A stretch of 64,000 bases of DNA, taken from Saccharina japonica. Lineage: Eukaryota > Sar > Phaeophyceae > Laminariales > Laminariaceae. The DNA lies in the NCBI GenBank assembly GCA_008828725.1, contig MEHQ01003767.1, positions 1 to 64,000 of the forward strand, in the 5' to 3' direction. The notes below the pieces were generated by a model. The model searched no databases, was not told where the DNA came from, and saw only the letters and a list, made by a program, of their open reading frames with translations. Position 1 is the first letter of the stretch; each line of letters starts with the position of its first letter. The translations under genes were made by a program, and so were the position numbers. This document shows, in pieces, positions 12,004 through 22,246 of the stretch.

Positions 12004-12290
12004 TTACTGTATCCCTAATAGAAAATCGCGGTGTTTCTCAAAACTCTCTTTGCCAATAGCCTTCGTGAGAATGTCCGCATGCTGGTCGTCCGTCCGGAGA
12101 TACTTAACCGACAAGTCTCCCGTCCCCACCAACTCGCGCAGAAAATGGTACCGCACATCGATGTGCTCACTGTTGGATGAGCTCAATGGGTTTTTGGCCA
12201 AGTCTATCGCCCCTTTGTTGTCTTCAAACACTCCAATACTCGGCGACCCCAGACTGGGCGTCAGAAAAACCAACACTCCTCTCACGTAAA
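12004..12290 (-). pseudogene. Copia polyprotein, C-terminal RNase H segment
   Basis: Minus-strand frame ending at the stop near 12004. It shows the copia RNase H C-terminal signature: EDNKGAIDLAKNP, then HIDVRYHFLRE and DQHADILTKA. It is out of frame with the reverse transcriptase segment upstream; a frameshift lies near 12290, just after YVAMADGVKEA. The element is therefore either inactive or carries a base error here. About 65 bp separate the stop from the LTR. Confidence 0.85.
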
Positions 12291-14332
12291 GGGGCTTCCT
12301 TCACCCCGTCGGCCATGGCTACGTACTCCGCCTCGGTAGTTGATAGGGTGACGCACTTCTGCGTCCTAGAAAACCACGACACAAGTGTACCCGCGCAACA
12401 GACAGCCACGCCAGAGACCGAACGCCTATCGTCGGCCTTGTGGGCGTAGTCCGCGTCCACGTACGTCTCCAAGTCATATTCCAACTGCACTTCCTCTAGT
12501 TTACTGTCCTTCCTGAACGTCAGACCCAAGTGAGCCGTAGCGCTCAGGTACTCGATTATCTTCCTAGCCGCCTTAACATGTACCTCCTTAGGGTCATGTG
12601 AAAACCTCGCAACTGCCCGTACTGCGTTGGCGATGTCCGGCCTCGTCTGATTCGCAATCCACATCAGACTCCCCACCATTTCGCGGTATCTCGCGTCCAC
12701 CGCAGGGTCCTCACCACTCACGTGCCTGAGGTCCAACGACGGAGAAGCGGGGATGGGGCTGGTTTTCGTGATTCCAAAACGTTCGACAACATTTCGGATA
12801 AACTGAGTCTGCGAAATCTCCAAGGTCCCCTTCTCACGGTCTCTCTTGTACTCGCTGCCCATGTACCACGTAACCTCGCCAAGATGTTTCGTAGGGAATC
12901 TCTTGTTGAGATCCGCCACTACTGAATCCGTGATTTCCTTGGTGGCTGCGATCTTGATGTCGTCCACGTGGACCACCAGCATCGCTGCAACCTCGTCATC
13001 CACCATCAGTCGAAAGACGCACGGGTCTACCAAGCATTGCTCAAAACCACACTCAACCAAGGTTGACGACAGTAGCTTATACCACGAGCGACCACTCTGC
13101 TTCAGCCCATAAAGAGCTTTGTTGAGTCGGACTACCTTACCCGATAACCGCCCACACCCAGGGGGCAATCTTGAGAAAATTTCGGTATCCAACTCTGACT
13201 GAATAAAGGCCTGGTCAACGTCCAAGTGCCTCAAGTCCCAGTCAAGTTTGCATGCCATTGCTGCAACGATGCGGTTAGACGTGGTTGATGCAGTGGGGGC
13301 AAACGTATCAAAGTAGTCAACTCCCTCTACCTGACTATAGCCCTTAGCTACCAATCTCGCCTTAGCTCTATCGATCATCCCATGCTCGTCGCCCTTCCAC
13401 TTCAAGAGCCACTTTGATTCCACAATATTGCTACCCGCCGGAACTTCGGAAATCTCTGTGAAAGTGTCAGCGGCCTCTAGTCCATCAAATTCCGCTTGCA
13501 TAGCCTCTACCCAAACGCCAGAGTGGATTGATGAACGCGCCGCGGAGTAAGACGTCGGTTCCGGTTCCACCTCCTTGAGGAGGCAATCCGGCAACCGAGT
13601 AGGTTCACCGCCTGTGTCTTGCGCCGCCAGTAGCGCATGGAATATGCGGCCTCCCTCGCAGGGCCCGATCGTACTAATCAGCCCCGTTGCCGCTTCCCGG
13701 TTGAGCGCTCTGGTCTGCGCTCTCGTGCTTCCCTCCCGAATCTCTTCACCATCGCCCGGTCCTGACATGTGCGCTCCAAGTTGGCGCGCAGCAGTCCGGA
13801 TAGCAGCCGGGGTCGGAGCTCCATCGTCAGAGGAGGACGCATCGTCGTCATCTCGAGATGAAGTGTCGCTTTCGGGCGGTTCGCTGCTGACCGTTGATGA
13901 ATCGTTCAGCTCCTCACTTTCGGCTTGCAAATCGCCGCCAGCTTGCGTCATCGGAGACACCGCACGGAGTTGGTGAGGAATTCCCCCCCCCAACCCCGGC
14001 AGTGGAGTCGTCGGGGCGGATTCATGGTCATCCATCCCTCCCGGCTCAGGCGCTTCTTCTAGGTCCGCGGTCCCTCCCTGCTCCGGCATCTCCGGCAGCG
14101 GGGGCGACGGCGTTCCTGTACTAAGCGTTGCCTCCCAGGTCACGTCCCTTGTTTCCACCACCTTGTTCGCCCGCGTGAGCATCCACAAAGAGTCACTTGG
14201 GTGGTCGATGCCCGGCCCGAGGAAAGAGCAGCTTTGGGCCCGGGGGTGCGACTTCGTCGGGCGTTTCCAGCGGCAGAACGCTGGGCGAAGGAACGGGTGC
14301 GGTGAAGCAGGTGCGGCAGTTCCGTACCACAT
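12224..14332 (-). pseudogene. Copia polyprotein, linker, reverse transcriptase and RNase H
   Basis: This 702-residue minus-strand frame has a low-complexity linker over roughly the first 250 residues, then a copia reverse transcriptase. Visible motifs are KARLVAKGY, FAPTAS, LDVDQAFIQ, LNKALYGLKQSGR and the catalytic VHVDD, followed by IANQTRPDIANAV and the RNase H start (YVDADYA..DRRSVSG). Copies DNA from the element RNA in the cytoplasmic particle. It overlaps the integrase frame at its 5' end, where a frameshift near 14330 separates the two, and is shifted again near 12290. Apart from the shifts the domains look well preserved, suggesting recent activity. Confidence 0.9.
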
Positions 14333-14894
14333 TTCGTGCGGCGACCGGTTCCCGGGATGTTGCAGTGGTCGCGGTGTGGTTCAGGGCGTCACAAGCCCAG
14401 TGCACCGCTTCCGCCCACAGGGGTTTAGTCGGCGGCAGTTGAATGTGAGGAAAGATGATGGGCGCTTGGATGCACGCGGCGAGTCCCGCGTTCTGGGTGA
14501 TACCTAGCGCTCTTTCTACTACACCGTTCTGCTTAGGGCTATCGGCATTGGTGAATTCCTGCTTGATGCAATACTGTTTGCACACCTCTCCAAACTCACC
14601 ACCGAAAAACTCCCCCCCGTTGTCAGACCTTAATATCTCAACTTTCGAGGGTGCTCCATCGGCGCGCGCGTCAGCCAGAAACTTCCTAAATGCGTCTCCT
14701 GAATCCGATTTATGCTTCAGAAAATACACCCACGCGTGGCGAGAGTAGTCATCCTTCACAAGCATGACATACCGCGCACCCGTCAGGGAAGGTGTTCTCT
14801 TAGGTCCGCTGAGGTCAACAAAAACTCTCCCCAACTTATCTGTCGCGATTGATTTAGTGCTGTTAGGGATAGGCTTGCGGTAGCCTTTCGCCAT
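14193..14894 (-). pseudogene. Copia integrase core
   Basis: A minus-strand frame of 233 residues with the retroviral-type integrase D,D-35-E triad: FVDLSGP (first Asp), LRSDNGGEF (second Asp) and QNGVVERAL (Glu). It inserts element cDNA into the host genome. The zinc-binding pre-integrase part lies in the neighbouring frame (HCVQGH..CTGC), and the join near 14910-14925 passes a run of A residues, consistent with a one-base shift. The C-terminal end runs out of frame near the start of the RT frame. Confidence 0.9.
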
Positions 14895-14913
14895 AGAGCA
14901 TCCCGTACAGGGC

Positions 14914-15758
14914 TTAAGTTTTTCCTACCAGTTCTAGACCGAGTGATTTGGCGGTCTCTCGCAACAGTAGTTCATTCGAGTGACCTTGCACGCAGTGATA
15001 AACGTTGATGTCTACACTATTAATAGTCTCAGTAGACGCGGTACTACCGGGTGCAAGCACGGGAAAAGCAAGGGGAAAATCGCAACCATATTCAACACAA
15101 GTCTCGGGAGGGTTGGTGGTTTCAAGGGGGAACGGCACATAGCCGTCGTCTGGCTCTATCCTGTAAGCGAATCCGGAGTAACTGGATCCATCACCTTCGA
15201 ACCTCAACCTCCCACTGAAAAGAGAAATGCACAAGCCTTTCTCCTCAGTCGTAAATGCTACTCCCTGCTTGTGTGCAGCCATCAGCGAAAACAAGTTGAA
15301 TGCGATTTCCGGCACGTAGGCTACATCCAACAGCTTAACAGTCAGATCCCCTGGGAATACAACAGTTAGCGTTCCGTACCCTACCACGTCGATCAGATGG
15401 TTGTCACCGATCCTAACCTTGTCATCGCACAGTCTTACATCGCTCAAAAGGTCAGCTGAATGGGTCATGTGAAAGGATGCACCACTGTCCGCTATCCACT
15501 TCTCACCGATGCAATCACTACGTTCCTCATTACACGAGTCATCGTTAGTACCAAGCATGCACTTCGCAAGACAACACACAGTCTCACCGCCGTTGTTCTG
15601 GCCTTGCGCACCTCCTCCTGATGTCTGCTCTGGTGCAGGGGGGATGCGAGCCTTGCGCTGGGACCAGGTGTGCCCGGGTTCCAAGCAACGAATGCATTTT
15701 CCCTTCACGTTGTCGAACGCTGAGGGGGGGTTATGTGTGGGGGCTTGGGGGTTACTAC
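14914..15758 (-). pseudogene. Copia Gag C-terminus, zinc knuckle and aspartic protease (5' truncated)
   Basis: This minus-strand frame shows a nucleocapsid-type knuckle (CIRCLEPGHTW; the last Cys of the CCHC motif appears to be Arg), then the retrotransposon aspartic protease with the active-site motif DSGAS, and the start of the pre-integrase HHCC domain. The upstream Gag and the 5' LTR are missing: the sequence stops at the N at 15759 and continues into unrelated gypsy DNA. The open frame that runs on to 15957 is a chimera across the N and should not be read as one protein. Confidence 0.85.
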
Positions 15759-15759
15759 N
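15759..15759. other. Assembly join (N) between two versions of one insertion site
   Basis: Left of this N is copia internal sequence. Right of it the gypsy block already seen at 10317 starts again and runs into a second copia LTR. The breakpoint matches no LTR or target duplication, which favours a contig join over a real recombination. Confidence 0.7.
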
Positions 15760-15890
15760 TATGCCGAACAATACGATAGACCCAAGCGTGGGAGCATCGG
15801 ATTCAAGTGCTAGACCGTCAAGCCGAGCGTACAGTGACGTTGGCCCTGGCCTCGCGTGTCGTGCTCCTGCTGCTGTTGACTGCTGTTCCG

Positions 15891-15934
<44 letters not shown>

Positions 15935-17011
15935 GCTGTGGCCGCCTGGCCATGCACATGGCTGAATCATGTTTTTTTTATTTCGTAACGTAAAATATCG
16001 TAACTGCTGTTTTGTGTTTTTTACTTAGTTCTACCGAACGAAACCCGACTCTACCTGTAGGCGAAATATATCCGACCAAAGCAACGTGTGGGCCGTGTCC
16101 CTACGACATGACGAAGGTGGCATTGTAAGGCATACCCACCCACTGATGAGGGGACGGGTAAGCTCTGCTGTAGATGCCGTACAGCAGTAGTAGTGGTGGC
16201 ACCTGTCCTAGGTGAACATCGGTTTTTGGATCAGGTTTAGATTTTTTCATAATATGCCGAATAACAATACGAACGAGGTACGTGTCGCGTTGAGGAAGCA
16301 GGGGACACACGAAAAATTGAGTACGAGTACAGAGGGTTCAAGTGTTAGACCGACAAGCCGAGCGTATTACAGCGACGCTGAGCCTGGCCTCGTGTGTCTT
16401 ACTGCTGCTATGTTGATCCGCTGCTGTTGTTGCTTCGGCCAGCACAGGTGCTGCTGCTGCTGTATGCTGACGTTTTTTTCTCTCCAATAAGGGCCAAAAA
16501 GAACGAACCAAAGCACGTATGTATACGTAGATGTTCGTTCGTGTTGGTTCAGCAAACAAGTATTTTTCCAGCGTGATGCATCGCAGATATTACTGCTGCA
16601 GGTATTTGAGGTCGCGGCTCATTACCACCAATTACTAGTAGTGCGAACTGAAGAACGCTGAAACAAAACAGAATGAGATGCCGAGCATACATGCTATAGA
16701 GGGAACTAGCGATGCAGACGGTATAAATGAACCACCACCGGCGGTTTTATCCAATTTGGAACCTTTATAACGGAAAGCGTTCATTCGGTTATGGAACAGA
16801 GTACCAGCGCATTTGGGCCAAATTAGATTCGATTGTGAGGAGAGTCTATGGAAGGCGGATGATATTGATTATCTTGGGAACTTACTCTATAAAGCACAAC
16901 GTTTTCCAAAGGATAGCATTGATTTGGGACATGTTACTGTTGATCCTTTCCGCATTATTCTTAAGAAAGATGCGCAACCGGTGAAGCAGCGACCATATCA
17001 TCGTTCCCCTT
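15760..17011 (+). mobile_element. Ty3/gypsy element, 5' part (second copy)
   Basis: Near-identical to 10317-11569, with scattered single-base differences and a slightly different TTG run (about 15889-15940). It ends at the same gypsy codons (PYHRSP) and the same CCCTT (17007-17011) before a copia LTR. It probably represents the other allele, or another copy of the locus, in which copia survives only as a solo LTR. Confidence 0.8.
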
Positions 17012-17380
17012 TGTTCAATTAGCGCTGATATGCGATGGATGGATAAGCTCCCAACAGCCACACGAGGCTGTGAGCGAGGCACTGCAACACGCAGTGTGTA
17101 GAAGATAGTTTAAGATGTCTTTATTATGTCGGCCCGGAAAGGGGTAGACGAATGCAGGGGGAAAGGTGGAGTGGGTCATGTGGGCCAACTCTCCACAGCC
17201 CAGTAACAACCGCTCGTAGTCGAATACCTAAACCTCCTCGCATAGTGCCTACTCGTACATACCCGTGGCACTGCTCGTGGGTGATACCACGAGACGATCC
17301 CTGTAACTTACCTCCGTGACACAACGTATGTAACCGTAACTTATTGCTAGGCTGTTCGTTGAGACAAGCTATATCGAACA
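17012..17380 (-). mobile_element. Copia solo LTR inside the gypsy reverse transcriptase
   Basis: A 369-bp LTR with TG..CA ends, flanked on both sides by CCCTT (17007-17011 and 17381-17385). This is the complete signature of a solo LTR left by LTR-LTR recombination. Removing the LTR and one CCCTT restores gypsy coding sequence through RSPLLIAKVQ. It differs from the LTR at 11570 at only a few positions. Confidence 0.9.
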
Positions 17381-17607
17381 CCCTTTGTTAATTGCAAAGG
17401 TGCAAACGGAAATTGATACACTGGTGTTGGCTTTATTTGTTTCGACGATCATATTCAAACTGGTCGAGTCCGCTGGTATTGATCGCAAACGCAGGTGGTC
17501 GCATAAGGTTACCTTGCAACGATAAACGATTTAATGCGCAGTCCACGAGTTAAATCCCTTACCTTCAGTCGATGATTTGTTATCCGACCTTGGTGGTGCG
17601 AATGTTT
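17381..17607 (+). pseudogene. Gypsy reverse transcriptase, middle fragment
   Basis: Continues the gypsy RT after the copia site: LLIAKVQTEIDTLV, then frameshifted sequence, then VDDLLSDLGGANV, which corresponds to the fingers/palm stretch before the first catalytic region. It contains stops and is broken at 17607 by the composite transposon. The reading resumes at 19288 with FSTLGLFSGFFQ. Confidence 0.8.
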
Positions 17608-18193
17608 CACACCCTGAACAACTTCAACTAACAACTACAACTAATAGTTGTGCGCGGCAGAAACTATCCAGTAGTTGTCCCCAAACAACTACTGTAGTTG
17701 CATAGGTTTTTCACCCAACAGTAGTTGTCTGCAGACAACTCGTTGAACAAGTTTTTCAAACAGTAGTTGTCTACAGACAACTAGTTACATTAGGTTTTTC
17801 ACCAAGCAGTTGTCTGCAGACAACTAGTTGCACAGGTTTTCCAAAACAGTAGTTGTCTACAGACAACTAGTTGCACCAATTTTTCAAACAGTAGTTGTTC
17901 ACAGACAACTAGTTGCACAACTTTTCCAAACAGTAGTTGTCTACAGACAACTAGTCGCACAACTTTTTCATAGAGTAGTTGTCTGCAGACAACTAGTTGC
18001 ACAACTTTTTCAACCGGGAGTTGTCTACGGACAACTAGTTGCACAACTTTTTCAAACAGTACTTTCCTGCAGACAACTAGTTGCACAACTTTTTCAAACA
18101 GTAGTTGCCTGCAGACAACTAGTTGCACAACTTTTCAAACAGTAGTTGTCTGGCAGACAACTATATACTCTTAGTTGTAGTTGTACAGGGTGT
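17608..18193. mobile_element. Array E1: complete small transposon of 42-bp palindromic units
   Basis: About twelve units of roughly 42 bp, each centred on AGTTGTCTGCAGACAACT (a perfect 18-bp palindrome) followed by CAACTAGTTG (another palindrome). The array is bounded left by CACACCCTGAACAACTTC and right by sequence whose reverse complement is CACACCCTGTACAACTAC, so E1 alone has both inverted ends and could be a mobile unit. The unit length is a multiple of three, so all frames stay open and give spurious repeat ORFs on both strands. Confidence 0.75.
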
Positions 18194-18704
18194 GCTGTTT
18201 TTGGAAGGTAACCTGGACCTCATTCCTAAGGAGGTCCAGAAGCTGGGCCATGACGTGGTGCACACCAAGATCTCCGGCGGTTGTCGAACCCCATTGCGGG
18301 GCTGACACAGGTCGACGGCGTGTTTGGTCCGTTGGACCTCACCGACGAAGTGAAGGCGGTGGTTTCAAAAGCAGAATAGTAGAGGAATCCGGAGGAGGGG
18401 CGGCGCGGGATAGCGGCCCGGCCGAGTTGTGATTATGTCTTTAAAATCTCGCTTCTTTTCTGATATTTGTCGACACGAATTAACGCAATCTATCATCATA
18501 TGTATGATGCGGCAGAATGATATTGGTGGAGGGTGAGGTGCGGCGTTCGGTGGGTGTTGGGTATTGCATTTTGTTTTCACTTGTTCTGGGCGGCACACTC
18601 AGGAAAACAATAGACTAGATGCAATCACGTGGAAGATGTAAAGGCCAATAGTAATGGTTTTTATTTGGTGCGGCGACCGGGAGTAACACATGTCGAACAA
18701 CGTA
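18194..18704 (+). pseudogene. Captured 3' end of an unidentified gene
   Basis: GC-richer DNA between the two arrays. From 18194 one frame reads LFLEGNLDLIPKEVQKLGHD.., and after a frame change near 18280 another reads IAGLTQVDGVFGPLDLTDEV.. ending at a TAG near 18379. These read like ordinary globular protein and do not resemble a transposase. I do not recognise the family. The frame change could be a small intron or a frameshift. After the stop there is about 320 bp of non-coding sequence, possibly the 3' UTR. Likely host DNA carried by the transposon. Confidence 0.45.
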
Positions 18705-19287
18705 CACGTTCAGGTTATCCGCAGACAACTAATAAGACAACTAATAGTTGTGCACGGCCGCAACTACTCAGTAGCTGTCCCTAAACAACTAGTTGCATAA
18801 GTGTTTCATTCAGTAGTTGTCTGCAGACAACTAGTTGTACAGGTTTTCAAAAACAGTAGTTGTCCCTAAACAACTAGTTGCACAACTTTTTTAAACAGTA
18901 GTTGTCTACAGACAATTAGTTGCACAACTTTTTGAAACATTGTCTCGTACAGACAACCAGTTGCACAACATTTTCAAACAGTAGTTGTCTGCAGACAACT
19001 AGTTGCACAACTTTTTCGAACAGTAGTTGTCTACAGACAACTAGTTGCACAACTTTTTCAAACAGTAGTTGTCTCCAGACAACTATTAATAGTTGCAAAT
19101 CTTTTTCAAACAGGAGTTGTCTACAGACAACTAGCTGCACAATTGTTTCAAGGAGTAGTTGTCTGCAGACAACTAGTTGCACAACTTTTCCAATCAGTAG
19201 TTGTCTACACACAACTAGTTGCACAACTTTTTCAAACAGTAGTTGTCTGGCAGACAACTGCGAATAGTTGTAGGTGTACAGGGTATG
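18705..19287. repeat. Array E2 of 42-bp palindromic units
   Basis: A second array of about twelve units with the same AGTTGTCTGCAGACAACT core and similar total length to E1. Its right end matches the transposon terminus; its left end keeps the subterminal CAACTAATAGTTGTGC seen in E1 but lacks a clean CACACCCTG terminus. It appears to be a sibling of E1 whose inner end has decayed. Confidence 0.75.
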
Positions 19288-20392
19288 GAATGTTTTCAGT
19301 ACTTTGGGTTTGTTTAGTGGATTTTTCCAGTTCTCGATACGTAAAGATTCCATCCCACTGACTGCTGTCTGTACCCAAGCTGGAAACTACGAGTGGACTG
19401 TGATGCCGATGGGGTTATCATCTATTAATAGTCCTGGATGGTTTCAATCTATTCTGTTGCAGGAGTGTGATGGGTTGCAACGTGTTCGACATTCTATCTA
19501 TGATGTTGTGTGTTCTTCGAAAGACGAAGCAGAGCATGTGGATGATCTGGAGAGATGTTTCGAACGGCTTACGACATTTGACGTGAAATTAGCGCCAAAG
19601 AAAGCCTATTTTGGTGTGCGCGTACTCAAGGTTTTGGGTCACCGTGTGACGGCACAAGGACAAGAACAAGATCCGGGTAAAGTAGAAGCTATGACAAAAT
19701 TGCCCGCGAATATCAGCCAGTTACGATCGTTGTTGTTGGGAGCGCTATCGTATTACTGGACATTTTTACCATATGTGGCAACTGCTACTCGACCGCTGAA
19801 TAACCTCTTGAGAAACAAATTAAAATTCGTGTTTACCACCGAACATGTTGAGATGGTACAGCTTTCGTTGAAAATATTGTCAAGCCCAGGCGTTTTAGCC
19901 TTTCCTGACCTGAAAGCGGGAATATCAGGAGATCGACCTTTCCACTTAATTACAGATGCATCTATTGATGGGCTGGGGGCAGTAATTGAGCAGAGACAAC
20001 CGAGTTCGTCCATCCGACCTCTGGGTTTCCTGAGCAGCACAACACTGCCAAATGAAAGAACTTGGAGTGCCACGGAACTTGAATGTGCTGCCATTATATC
20101 GGCTGTGAAGAAAAACAGGCAGTTGTTCTACGGAATACCTTTTGTTGTAGTGAGTGATCACCAACCGTTAAAACACTTGGAAAGTTTAGCGACCAATGTA
20201 AACATCGTACATATACGGTACGATTTGTTCAACGCTTTTACGTATACCTTGGAGTATAGACCGGGAAAATCAACGGCAATGCAGATTTTATGTCGCGCTT
20301 ACCATTGCCTGCAACAGAAGCTGAAAATGACCCCGATGTCCGATTATCCGATCCTGCAGATATCAGCGTACATCTGATCGGTGCAAGCGGGG
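19288..20392 (+). pseudogene. Gypsy reverse transcriptase (palm onward) and RNase H
   Basis: A Ty3/gypsy RT with IPLTAVCT..YEWTVMPMGL, then ERLTTFDVKLAPKKAYFG and LGHRVTAQG, followed by RNase H (LITDASIDGLG, ERTWSATELECAAI, VVSDHQPLKH). The catalytic Y-x-D-D box is degraded to IYDVV, so polymerase activity should be lost. A frameshift near 20268 moves the conserved end motif (NADFMSRLP) into another frame, ending at the stop near 20394. Together with the neighbouring pieces this is an old, inactive element. Confidence 0.9.
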
Positions 20393-20397
20393 TATGA

Positions 20398-21051
20398 ATG
20401 TTGCGCCAAGCGGAACTAATCGATTCAAGCTTGGAAGGGTTTGAAGAGCGGAACCCCGGGCTTGTGTTTACGGTGGGGGAGAGAGAACTGAGGACTGCAC
20501 CGCTAACTACCAACGAAGAGTCAGCTCGAGTTTGGCAAGTGATGCAAAAAGAGCGAAATAGAAGACAGTTGACCACAGCAGAATCCCAACGTACGTTTGC
20601 TATACCGGACAATACTCCTATGATAGAACCGACGACACAAGCAGTAAGTCGCCAGCGGAACCCAGGACTTGTGTTGCATGCTTGTCCAATGACGGAGGAA
20701 GGAGGAACGTTGCAGGGTATGAGTGGAAAGAAAAGGACTGATATTTTCTATTCTGTGGAGGAAGGTGGAAGTGCTGCTGGTGTAGCTGGTAGTCAAGGAT
20801 CGGTAGAAAATGAGGTGGAACTTCCAATAAATGAAATGGAGATTATTGAAATGCGAGAGTTCGTCGAAAGATTGTTTGAAAAATGTGCTATTAATAGTGA
20901 TTGGACTATCGAGCAGCAAAAATATGAAACAACGCGAATTTCAATTGAATTTTTACTTGCCGGCGTTTTAGTTGAAGATAGTACGGAGGAAGTAACACCG
21001 GAAACATTGAATAATGTGGAGGTGAAGCGTTTAGTCGCACAAGGAAAATGA
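20398..21051 (+). pseudogene. Gypsy polyprotein spacer between RNase H and integrase
   Basis: A 217-residue open frame lying between RNase H and the integrase zinc domain in the same orientation. It is rich in Glu, Arg and Thr, and the motif RNPGLV occurs twice, about 70 residues apart. There is no recognised domain. Its position makes it most likely a polyprotein linker of this gypsy lineage; it is unusually long for such a linker. Being open over 650 bp while its neighbours carry stops is notable. Confidence 0.5.
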
Positions 21052-22246
21052 TGGAACCCCCTAACTCGCAAAAGCTGTTGGTAAAACGTCCTACCCGTGA
21101 ACCCGCTCATTGCGATAACAGGAACCCTGGACGGCTCGAGCGATTGCTAGGAGAGGAGCCTGTGAGGGCATATGTGCCGCTGCTGCGGAAACCTAGGGTG
21201 ATGGGTTGTACCCACAAGGAAGCTGTGCATTTGGGTAAGCAGGTTACCCTTACATTGTTACAAATACATTATTGGTGGATTGGAATGGCGGACGGTGTTA
21301 AGTGGTGGATCAGGAGATGTTTTACCTGCCAAGCAATAAAACTGCGCGAAGCACCGTCAGGTGGCCATTAGTTTCCTTGCCGTTACTTAGCCGCCCGGAA
21401 CAGATGGTATCGTTTGATTTGTTGGGACCGTTGCCTGAAACGAAGAATGGCAACAACGTAGAATGAAACGTTTATGTGTTTTTGATTGTAGATTTATTTA
21501 GTAGACACGCAGAAGGATATGGGATAACAAAGGAAGCGAAAACAGCATGAGGATGTGCTGCAATAATTGTAGATGATTACATACCAAGGTGGGGATGTCC
21601 ACATACCTTTTTGTCGGATAGTGGAACTGGGTTTATATCTCAAGTGAGAAGGGCGGTGTACGAAACGTTGGGATCAGCTAAGAAGTTGACGAGCTCCTAG
21701 CATGCTCAGACGAACGGAATGGTTGAAAGGCTGACCCATATCCTTTGTCAGATGTTGGCGTATTTATTTGCGGATGACCCAAATAACTTGGGTGATATGT
21801 TGATGCATGCGGTGGCAGCACATAACAATAACGTTAGTCGAGGTACAGGTGTAGCCCCAAACGAGGTACACATCGGCAGATTATCACGGTTGCCTATGAT
21901 GATATTGGAAGGAGGAGGTGTTAAGGGCCATCAGGGTCTGAAACAGGATCAATTGGACTATATTGAAATCATGCGAGATAGGCAAGTGAAGGCATATGAA
22001 TTGGTAAAAGAGGACGATCGACTAATAAAAGCCAGACATGAAGCGGCAAACGAAAACCATGCAGATTTAATAAATCGACGTCCTAAGTTTGAAGTAGGAG
22101 GATGGGTGTGGATTTATGACGATAACAGCACGATTTCAGGTGGTAGAAAACATGTACTTAAAACCCAGGAAATGGTAGATTTGTCCGTAGACGAAGTAAC
22201 GCCCCCCCACAGACAGAGGAATGGACAAAGCAGGGTTTATTGGTAG
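21048..22246 (+). pseudogene. Gypsy integrase, three premature stops
   Basis: Begins with the HHCC zinc domain (HKEAVHLG..YWWIGM..RRCFTCQ), then the catalytic core: SFDLLGP (first Asp), FLSDSGTGF (second Asp) and NGMVERL (Glu). A typical C-terminal stretch follows (FEVGGWVWIYDD). In-frame stops lie near 21463, 21549 and 21694, so no full integrase can be made. It would have inserted element cDNA. The 3' LTR was not recognised. Confidence 0.85.

Larger units (their letters stand above)
17608..19287. mobile_element. Composite terminal-inverted-repeat transposon with palindromic arrays
   Basis: The left end reads CACACCCTGAACAACTTC and the right end, reverse complemented, reads CATACCCTGTACACCTAC, giving imperfect inverted ends of about 23 bp. 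Both flanks are GAATGTTT (17600-17607 and 19288-19295), an 8-bp target duplication. Removing the element and one GAATGTTT restores the gypsy RT reading (GGANVFSTLG). Inside are two arrays of a 42-bp unit around a 0.5-kb unique segment. An 8-bp duplication is typical of hAT-like and some other DNA transposons; no transposase is present, so it is non-autonomous. Confidence 0.8.

Noticed and set aside
14914-15957. 347-residue minus-strand frame with a polythreonine start
   Set aside because: It crosses the N at 15759 and joins gypsy TTG-repeat DNA to copia gag. A chimera of two contigs.
10317-17381. Reading the 1.62-kb direct repeats (10317-11938 and 15760-17380) as long LTRs of one element
   Set aside because: Each contains gypsy coding sequence plus a separate 369-bp LTR. 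The solo LTR at 34606 and the CCCTT duplications fix the real LTR length at 369 bp.
17600-19270. CRISPR-like array (regularly spaced repeats)
   Set aside because: Adjacent units have no unique spacers, and the context is a eukaryotic transposon. It is a tandem minisatellite.
17799-19353. Repeat ORFs (LVVCRQLLFEK-type on the minus strand, similar ones on the plus strand)
   Set aside because: They are translations of the 42-bp palindromic array. The unit is a multiple of three, so all six frames stay open. No evidence of a protein.
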